Assembly (NCBI GenBank): GCA_038501195.1
Contig: JBBPUQ010000001.1
Coordinates: 5,518,001 to 5,582,000 of the forward strand
Length of the DNA: 64,000 nucleotides
Source: Nemania diffusa
Taxonomy: Eukaryota; Ascomycota; Sordariomycetes; Xylariales; Xylariaceae
Direction: 5' to 3'
This document shows positions 57,361 to 64,000 of the stretch, piece after piece (within the stretch, counting starts at the first letter, position 1; each line of letters begins with the position of its first letter). Both the position numbers and the translations under genes were made by a program. The notes beneath the pieces were generated by a model. The model saw only the letters and a list, made by a program, of their open reading frames with translations. It had not been told where the DNA came from and made no database searches.

Positions 57361-58875
57361 TCAAGAGGTATATACTGCACCGTCATTTGGCATCACACCA
57401 TCAAGAATGAAGCTGTTGATAGCAGCAGCAGTATCCCCGTTCGCTGCGTAGACCGTATGGCCGCTTCCATTCTGATATATAAGCCTGGAGTTTGGGATTT
57501 GAGCTTTCACACCAACTGCCCACTGTATACTCGTCTCAGGATCCCAGTAGGCGTTCGCCATCAATATTTCAGGGGCTTTGGCGATGCTGTCATATATCTT
57601 GCGCGGAGGGTTGGTCAAAGCTGTTGGCCAACCAATACACATGGTAAACCACTGGAAAGATTGACCAAAGCCCCTGGTCGACGGAGAAAGTGCTGTAGTC
57701 TGACGCACGAGATTGAGAACGTCTTGATACGATTTTGCCGGGTGTGCCCAGTCCTGGCAGCCGGTACCCAGATTAGCCCACGCGGTTGTGAAGTCAACAT
57801 CGGTGTCAGCAGTGAAATAAGGGTTCGAAAAAAACGTCGCGTCGCCTTCCGAAGCGGACAATAGGCCCTTGGCCAGAGAAGACCAGCCTGACAGCTTTGG
57901 CGGCGCAGCTGCTAAGAATACTTGTGCGTTTGTAAGCAACTCCTCATCGCTCACATCTGCGAAGCAAGCTCCAGGGCCAGTTTGCAGGCAGCCAGGAGCC
58001 GGGATAGGATTTTCATGTGCTTTTGCAACTACGCTGTCTAATACAGCGCGTGGATCTTGGTCATGAAGAGCACAGGTTTCGTTGGTTTGGCACCAATCGA
58101 AAAACTTATTCATGGTGACTTCATACCCAGTTGACATGGTCTGAACCGCTGTAGTGGCGGCTTCAGAATGATCGACAATACCCTGAATGGCCATCCGACC
58201 GACTGTCTCAGGGAACATTTCTGCGTAAGCAATCCCAATTTGACTGCCCCAAGAAAGACCGATCATATTGAACTTATCAGCTCCTAAGGCCTGACGAACT
58301 ATCTCATGATCCTTAGCAACACTGATAGTATCGAGGTGATTGATGAGAGGGCCGGTCATGTTGGCACAGCTTTCGCCGATGGCCGCATAATGCTGCACAA
58401 GCGCGTTGAATTCTATCTCGTCTGTCACCGCTGTTTTGACACGTTTGTTCCACAGATCAGGGTTGCAGCGCATTGGCGTGCTGTAGCCTGCACCGCGTGG
58501 ATCAAGGCCTATGAGATCATATTTTTGAGTAATTTGGTAGAGAGAAGATGAGGGAAGGTTCGATATTAAGTCGATATTGGCGACAGCAGACCCCCCTGGC
58601 CCTCCAGGGTTAAAAAATAGCGTACCAAGTGGCTGAGAGCTGTTGGTCTTGATGCGAGCGACCATTAGAGTGATCTGCTCGCCATCGGGATCTTCATGAT
58701 CTAATGGAACTGACACGCTGGCGCATTTTAGAATCGTACTGGATTCTCCAGGGCAGTCATTCCAGTCTGTGATTTCCCGAGTTCGCTTAAGGCCTGCCAA
58801 CTGGATCTCGATAGAAAACGCTAACGATGCAATGTAGACTAGCACTGAATACATCCACATTGAAAACCGAGCCAT
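57361..58875 (-). CDS. Secreted alpha/beta hydrolase, tripeptidyl-aminopeptidase-like (S33)
   Basis: 504 residues in one exon. The N-terminus is a signal peptide (WMYSVLVYIASLAFSIE). The fold starts at CASVSVPLDHEDP. The oxyanion loop is FNPGGPGGSA, the nucleophile Ser is in IGLSWGSQIG, the acidic residue in NAYWDPETS and the His in GSGHTVYAA. The C-terminal TAP-like domain is complete. Several Cys pairs fit an extracellular enzyme. Family members release tripeptides or act on small esters/amides; some are recruited into metabolite clusters, and the decaying PKS locus lies just beyond its 5' end, but a link is only a guess. Confidence 0.9.
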   Translation of the reverse strand: MARFSMWMYSVLVYIASLAFSIEIQLAGLKRTREITDWNDCPGESSTILKCASVSVPLDHEDPDGEQITLMVARIKTNSSQPLGTLFFNPGGPGGSAVANIDLISNLPSSSLYQITQKYDLIGLDPRGAGYSTPMRCNPDLWNKRVKTAVTDEIEFNALVQHYAAIGESCANMTGPLINHLDTISVAKDHEIVRQALGADKFNMIGLSWGSQIGIAYAEMFPETVGRMAIQGIVDHSEAATTAVQTMSTGYEVTMNKFFDWCQTNETCALHDQDPRAVLDSVVAKAHENPIPAPGCLQTGPGACFADVSDEELLTNAQVFLAAAPPKLSGWSSLAKGLLSASEGDATFFSNPYFTADTDVDFTTAWANLGTGCQDWAHPAKSYQDVLNLVRQTTALSPSTRGFGQSFQWFTMCIGWPTALTNPPRKIYDSIAKAPEILMANAYWDPETSIQWAVGVKAQIPNSRLIYQNGSGHTVYAANGDTAAAINSFILDGVMPNDGAVYTS

Positions 58876-59309
58876 ATTTGCGAAAGAGTGAAGAAGAAAT
58901 AACTAGGAAGTTCAAAATGATTACGCGACGATGCGTAATTTCATATTCGGGGATTCCAACGACTTGAATCCAGGCTGCTGCGCCGCTGGAGAGTTAGACG
59001 TACACCCACTGTATGCAGGATCGTAAAAGCTAGGCAGATAACACAGTAAGCACGGAGATTACTGGCTATCATGTACGGCTACAATAAGATATAAGAGCAT
59101 ATTGTATTTAGTATGATTGAACATTTCAAGTCAACTATTGGTATCATACCATTGACGCATGTTGTCTATTTTATGAAAACCAAGAAGCAATATGGCGGTC
59201 GGGACGACGGAGAGACAAAAGGCTCAAAAGTTATTGACTAACGCTAGCCCAAAGAAACGAGCGGGGGTACTTAGCGACTTGTTTGGGCTCATTAGATACC
59301 TAGGTCGAG
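58876..59309. other. Intergenic, no gene found
   Basis: 434 bp between the hydrolase start and the end of the PKS remnant. Contains a near match to the palindrome (TACCTAGGTC at 59298). Confidence 0.5.
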
Positions 59310-61628
59310 GAAAGGAACGTCAACCTTGAACGAATTCCGGATCCAGGTTCTGAATTCGGCAGAGATCATGTTGTCGATTCTAAATTGAGCTAGCAGCTTG
59401 TCATCGTCAATCTGTTCTACCGGTAGGAGAATCAGATTGCAGAACCGCTTACGCAACAAACGCAGTGTCGCAGACTAGAGAGAATCGGCGTCTGCTTCTG
59501 CTGCGAAGATGCTGGCTATCTTCCGGGAGACGAATTTATACCAAGGAGCGGTCATGATGTCTGTCGCAGCGTCGCTAGACTTCCTATTCGCGACGCCCTG
59601 GCGGTTGTTGTGCTCAGCGAGCAATGCGGCGGAGAGGATACCTGCACGAGGGTCTTGCATCGTCCCGTTGTCGACTTCAAACCCTCTCTCCATAGCTTAC
59701 ATATGCCGAAGGTTTCGAGGCCAGTAAGGATGTGTGCATTGGTAACATCAGCCCGGGGGTCACTTTGTACGGCAGTTAAGTGGCTTCCAGCACCTGCAAG
59801 AGCAAGATCGACCACCTGAAGGAATTCATCCTCGTTCAATGGTTGAATATCCTTCATGAGGAGTAGAGCTTCGACGCCGGGATTTTCGTGCAGGTATCCT
59901 ACCTCGGAGATCATTCCTAGGGCAACACTTACGGCGGGCTTGCCCCGCCGGCGCTTCCATTGCGCAAACGCATTCAGGAAGCCGTTCGCAGCGCAATAGT
60001 TGCTTTCCGTAGCTGTCCTAACGTTACTAGGCATGGACGAAGTTAAGTGGAAGAAGTCTGAGTGGCTGTCCCGACCTTCGAGGGCATTATGCAAGTTCCA
60101 GCTGCCCGCCTATTTTGGTTGGATACCGGTAGGTATGCCGGGCTTAGGTAATTAGATGACGCTAAATAGCGCTTCGTGTAGGCCTATAGCGGCTTGCACA
60201 ACGCCGCCAATCAGGGCGCCTGTTGCTTCGCATGCTGCGATAGCGCCAACCACATCAGAAGTATTGACAACATCGCCTCGAACTACTTCAATTTTTACCC
60301 CCGTTCCCGCGCCTTCAAGGTTGGTAATAAGCTGTTTCGCCGAAGGTTTAAAAGTAGCGTTGCGCAGGAAGACGTGCGTGCCTACCTACCTAGGTAACTT
60401 TCCCGCGTCTACAAGCTCACGCTTGCCGACTTCCACGAAGCGGCCGAAGTTGGCGATACAGGCCCAGCTTTCGTGCATTAAATCGCCAACGGGAGAGTTA
60501 ATAACTTCATTGACGTCGCGGTCTCCGGTGGCCTTATTAACGCCCGCCACGAAAGTAGCATCGTGTGAGTTGAAGATGTGAGACGGGCTACGGTTCAGGT
60601 CAGCCTTTCCCTTATGCAGCTGCATCTATAACAGAAAATGAATGACTGTTCATACTACCCATATGCAAAACTTAGTTGGAAGATAAGGAGAGTCATGAGG
60701 ATGAGAAGGACTACTTACGGTACACTCATCTCTTGTGAAAGGAAGTCTCTTTTTGGATGTGACCCAACAGTTGTATACACAATAGCACCAATTCGCTGCG
60801 CAATGGTAATGGCGGCCATGCCGAAGGCAGCAGCACCAGAATCTGTCAAGACTTATCCAGAGCATAGAGCACTATCCCATACACCACGGGCAAGGCCGGC
60901 ATGACGGTGAAGTCCTCTCCAGGCAACATCTTGTGCGCCGCCCAACCCGGCACACGCTCTGTCGTGCCAAAGTAGTTAGGAGTTAATACCACAGCACGGT
61001 CGCCGAGCTAGAGATGCGAGACTTCGGAGCCGACTGCTCTCGCAATGCCGCTAAACTCGATGGATGTCGTCCCGGCGCGGGTTTCGACGCGGCCACTCAT
61101 GGTGTATATGTCTTTGGCATTGAGGCTGACTGCCTTGACCTCAATATCTACAGAGAAAGGGGGGATATTCTCGTCCCGCGGCTGGCGCATCTCTTGGAAG
61201 TGCAAGATATCAGTTAGGCCGACCTTTCCGATCGAGAGCCTCGCCAGGGATGCCTGGGCCAAGGTTCTTTTCGGCAGAGAGCTAGTTCTCGAGCCAAGCC
61301 GCTGCCTGAAGAGCGAGTTGAGGTCGAGACCAGGCACAAAGCGGCTGATGTGAAGAAGTCCATTTATCTGTACGAATTCCTTATCGTCTATATTGTCAAA
61401 CGGCACAAGCGCCTTTGCAACATTGACACGCGTGCTATCGTAGTTGAGGTTCAGCTTTCCCATGTCTAGAATTGCGAAGCGTAGAGATGGCCGTTCCAGA
61501 ATCAGCGCGCGGGAGAGTCCGTTGGCCAACGTCAAGTTGGGATCCGACTGAGCCCCATTAACCATACCCGCTCTAGTCAACCAGATCAAGTCCCGAACGG
61601 CGTTGGCAAGATAACGCAGGAGATCCAT
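59310..61628 (-). pseudogene. Relic of a highly reducing polyketide synthase (ER-KR-ACP end)
   Basis: Reading down the minus strand from 61628: the end of the pre-ER region (LIWLTRAGMVNG, ANGLSRALILERPSLRF), the start of the enoylreductase (VKAVSLNAKDIYTMSG, FSGIARAVGSEV), an in-frame stop at 61008-61010, then more ER (GDRAVVL, PGEDFTVMPALPVVYGIVLYAL), a frame change, GAIVYTTVGSHPKRDFL, a further break or intron, HIFNSHDATFVAGVNKATG and FGRFVEVGKREL, then ketoreductase pieces (GVVQAAIGLHEAL, FFHLTSSMPS, ESNYCAANGFLNAFAQ) and an ACP. The start of the KR Rossmann fold is missing. In the ACP the phosphopantetheine Ser is Asn (IDNM, 59370-59372). No KS, AT or DH lies nearby. It cannot make a functional synthase; described only as a remnant. 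Confidence 0.85.
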
Positions 61629-61782
61629 GTCGTGTGAGCCATAATTACATAATGATGTCTTGGCATACCTTGATTTAATCTAAATTATGTCTCTATATCA
61701 TGCGCCTAGTGATGAAAACTCTAATGAAAATTGGTATCTAATCCGCCCTCTCCCTACTTTGTTACAATAGGCTAATACATGA

Positions 61783-62895
61783 TCAACTGCTAAGCGACTT
61801 GAGGATACTATCCACTCCAGCGAAGGATAGCTCGTCCATGGTCTCCTGCCACAAGACCTCGGCAAGCTTCTGACCTTCAGGTTTGTAAATGATGGGTGAC
61901 AACCTATTATATTGTGGTTAGCGAAAGGACATCATGCTGTCTCAAGGAAACAGCGAATGACTAGGATATACTAACGGCTTCAGTTTGCCATCCCCCAGGT
62001 ATTGTCCGTGGCACTCTTCGCCGTGCTTTACGGCAGCATCGGTGAGAACCCGGGCGCCGATGCTAGTCGACCTGCCTATTATGAGCTTAATAGCAGCGAA
62101 TATGTATCCGGCTATGCTGCTCGTCGTCTCGTGATGGAGCCCAGATCCATGGCACAGGCCTGGGTTACAAGCATTGATGACGGCCACGGACGGAGGAACT
62201 CGCTTCGCCAGCTCGACTAGGAATAATTGACCAAGAAGCTTGGAGGTGTAGTATCGCTCTTGCATGTCAAAGCTCTCGGGTTTGTCAAAAGCCGGCAATA
62301 ACGGCCTACTCTCCCTCTCCTTGAATGCGGCCCAAGCCGATGTCTCGGAAGAGACCAGAACTAAACGTCCGGGGGCTTCTGGGGTGTTCTTAGACTGAAT
62401 AACGGGTAGCATCAGGATAGTTAGCAGGGCAGTCGAGAGGTAATTGACTTGTATAACCTCCTCATGGTGAGTGTCGGGGTTCTGATCGAAGACTACTTTG
62501 AAGACACCAGCATTCAGAACAACGAAATCGAGGCGTGGCAGAGTCTTGGTACGCTCTGCAAAGGCAGTAACCGAGTCGTAGTGCGAGAGGTCAAGCCTCC
62601 AGACTTCAATAGTAGCCTTAGAGGCCTTCAGAAGGGTCTCCCGAGCGGCGGCCCCCTTGGCCTCATCTCTAACAGCGAGAATCAGCTTTTCTATGCCTAG
62701 ATCTAGAAGTTGCCTCGAGCATTCGAGACCGAGGCCGACGTTGGAGCCAGTAACGATGGCGGTTTTGCCGGCGAGATGGACATCCCGCCGGGAGATGGCT
62801 GGCGGACAGACAAAGAGCTGGCGATAAAGCCAATTGGCTTGGCTTGCTTCCCTTTCAGGAGTGATATCGAAAGTGACTTGAGATTTTGCCGACAT
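61783..62895 (-). CDS. Short-chain dehydrogenase/reductase
   Basis: NAD(P)-dependent oxidoreductase. Exons 62895-61976 and 61903-61783, 346 residues. The intron (61904-61975, donor GTTAGT, acceptor AATAG) joins GDGKLKP to LSPIIYKPEGQKL, the normal C-terminus of this fungal SDR group (LWQETMDEL). Motifs: cofactor loop TAIVTGSNVGLGLE near residue 45, VLNAGVF, and the catalytic YYTSK with the Ser in VLVSSETSA. I chose the ATG of MSAKSQVTFD; the open frame reaches 33 nt further upstream only with a GTG. It sits between the dead PKS and a P450 on the other strand, so it may be a survivor of that cluster. Confidence 0.9.
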
Positions 62896-63703
62896 GATGG
62901 CGAGCAGTTGTCGCGCGGTTTCGAGCACTGTTAAGTTGCAATGGGAGTGCGGGTGAAGGGATTTTTGCGAGGAGCTTAAAAAATGAAATGAATCAAATTT
63001 CCAATTGCGTTCAATCTTTACCTTTCGTTTGGCGTCGTGGTTATTTCTTTTCTAACACGAGGTGCTTAGAGGTGCCTATATATGTATAAGTAGCTAGAGA
63101 GGTTTGCCCTACCCCTACCCCTACCCCCGGAGGCTCGATGTGGGTCCCGCGGAGACCATACGGGCGCAAATAGAGCCGGAGAAAGCTACTTAACCCCACC
63201 ATTGAGCCCGGGAAAGGTTCCTCGGGCCCCGCGCGTCCGCGTCATCGGAGATAGGCTGATGCATCCTATTCCGATGCTTCGGCCCCTGCCCGACCTGATA
63301 TTCCTACACATATTTCCATGCTTACACACATATCTCATGTACTTAGGTAGACTAGGCCAGAAGGTCAACTACTTTACTCAAGCTACGCATATGTATCCAA
63401 ACACGGGACAGGGATGGCGGGCACCAACAGCCTTAATAGCGGATAGGGAAGACAACACTAACCTAATCCGGCACCTGCCAAATAGAACAAGTCTGCAGGG
63501 CAACAGCAGTGTATGACCTAACTTAGCTACTACTTCTCCCAAACGAAAACATTATAATCAATATTCCTGTAGCTATCTCATCGCTGATGGTAACCTGCTA
63601 CCCCCTATATCTATCATCTTTTTATCATGTCGTACTTAGCACAGACATTTCTATATAACCCTGGTACTTGCTTTTCCTTAGCCTAGCTGATCTTATTATC
63701 GCC
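62896..63703. other. Divergent promoter region between SDR and P450
   Basis: 808 bp between divergent genes. It holds a short CCCTAC tandem array (63107-63127) and otherwise no recognisable structure. Confidence 0.5.
63107..63127 (+). repeat. Short CCCTAC tandem repeat
   Basis: Three-and-a-half copies of CCCTAC. It resembles, but is not, the fungal telomere unit CCCTAA. Likely a microsatellite in a promoter. Confidence 0.6.
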
Positions 63704-64000
63704 ATGTTGGACTTCTACTCTCTATTTGCGGCTTTTCTAAACATTGGAGGCCTTTTCGTCTCCTCCATTATCGCGTATGCGCTGTGGAGAAGCATCTATA
63801 ATGTGTATTACCACCCAATACATTACTTTCCAGGGCCGCTACTAGATTTTTTCCAGCGCTGGATTCCTCACACCAAGCAGGCTCATACTCTGGGCCTAGC
63901 TTACCATACTCGATGCAGCCCTGTAGTGCGCACCGCCCCCAATCTCCTAGCTGTGAACGATCCTCATCGTCTTCCCCTTATCTATCATCGTCGCGCCGAT
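63704..64000 (+). CDS. Cytochrome P450, N-terminal part, cut by window edge
   Basis: 99 codons visible, open at the right edge. The start MLDFYSLFAAFL leads into a hydrophobic membrane anchor (GGLFVSSIIAYALW), then the proline-rich hinge YNVYYHPIHYFPGPLL, and the conserved SPVVRTAPNLLAVNDPHRL with IYHRRAD. This matches the N-terminus of fungal CYP65-like microsomal P450s. The haem-binding end is outside the window. Divergent from the SDR; both may belong to the same metabolite locus. Confidence 0.85.
   Translation, partial: MLDFYSLFAAFLNIGGLFVSSIIAYALWRSIYNVYYHPIHYFPGPLLDFFQRWIPHTKQAHTLGLAYHTRCSPVVRTAPNLLAVNDPHRLPLIYHRRAD

Noticed and set aside
57193..57864. 223-residue plus-strand frame over the S33 hydrolase end
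   Set aside because: Antisense to a hydrolase with a complete catalytic triad.
1..64000. CRISPR arrays, insertion sequences, prokaryotic operons
   Set aside because: None seen; spliceosomal introns and gene content show a eukaryotic nuclear genome. No intact transposon was recognised either.

Overview
The window looks like nuclear DNA of a filamentous ascomycete (Pezizomycotina). The genes have short spliceosomal introns (mostly 51-131 nt) with GTRNGT donors, CTRAC-type branch points and YAG acceptors. It carries fungal secondary-metabolism genes (a giant NRPS, a DMATS prenyltransferase, P450s), a nuclear tRNA-Arg with an intron, a mitochondrial ribosomal protein and an OLA1 ATPase. A placement in the Sordariomycetes is my guess, not shown. 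All gene models below were built by reading splice sites and family motifs by eye; no search was run.

Region 1 (1-28.9 kb) is a biosynthetic cluster. One huge NRPS gene fills 1-20667 on the minus strand. Its 3' end lies outside the window, and about 6,820 residues in four exons are visible: A1-T1-C2-A2-T2-C3-(half C)-A3-T3-E3-C4-(half C)-A4-T4-E4-C5-(half C)-A5-T5-start of C6. Behind its promoter lie a DMATS-type aromatic prenyltransferase, an aldo/keto reductase (both minus) and a cytochrome P450 (plus). The likely product is a prenylated and oxidised peptide of at least five residues, two of them epimerised to D. Three features stand out: an extra C-terminal half of a condensation domain before A3, A4 and A5; an intron at the same place in C3, C4 and C5, one of them GC-AG; and loss of the usual amino-group-binding Asp in A5.

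Region 2 (28.9-45.6 kb) is mostly housekeeping and general genes: a kinase-like relic, mitochondrial uS11, a PPPDE/DeSI-type isopeptidase, the OLA1/YchF ATPase, an acidic nuclear-type protein of unknown function, a SAM methyltransferase, a degenerate PP2C phosphatase, a four-exon O-methyltransferase and tRNA-Arg(ACG).

Region 3 (45.7-58.9 kb) holds a secreted CE1-type esterase, a small Cys-rich protein, a dynamin-family GTPase whose C-terminal tail is rich in FG repeats, a second SAM methyltransferase, an unknown protein and a secreted S33-type serine hydrolase.

Region 4 (59.3-64 kb) looks like the edge of a second, decaying metabolite locus: a broken ER-KR-ACP remnant of a highly reducing PKS, an intact short-chain dehydrogenase, and the N-terminus of another P450 running off the right edge. 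The palindrome TACCTAGGTA occurs five times across the window, always outside intact coding sequence, and one copy sits inside the dead PKS.
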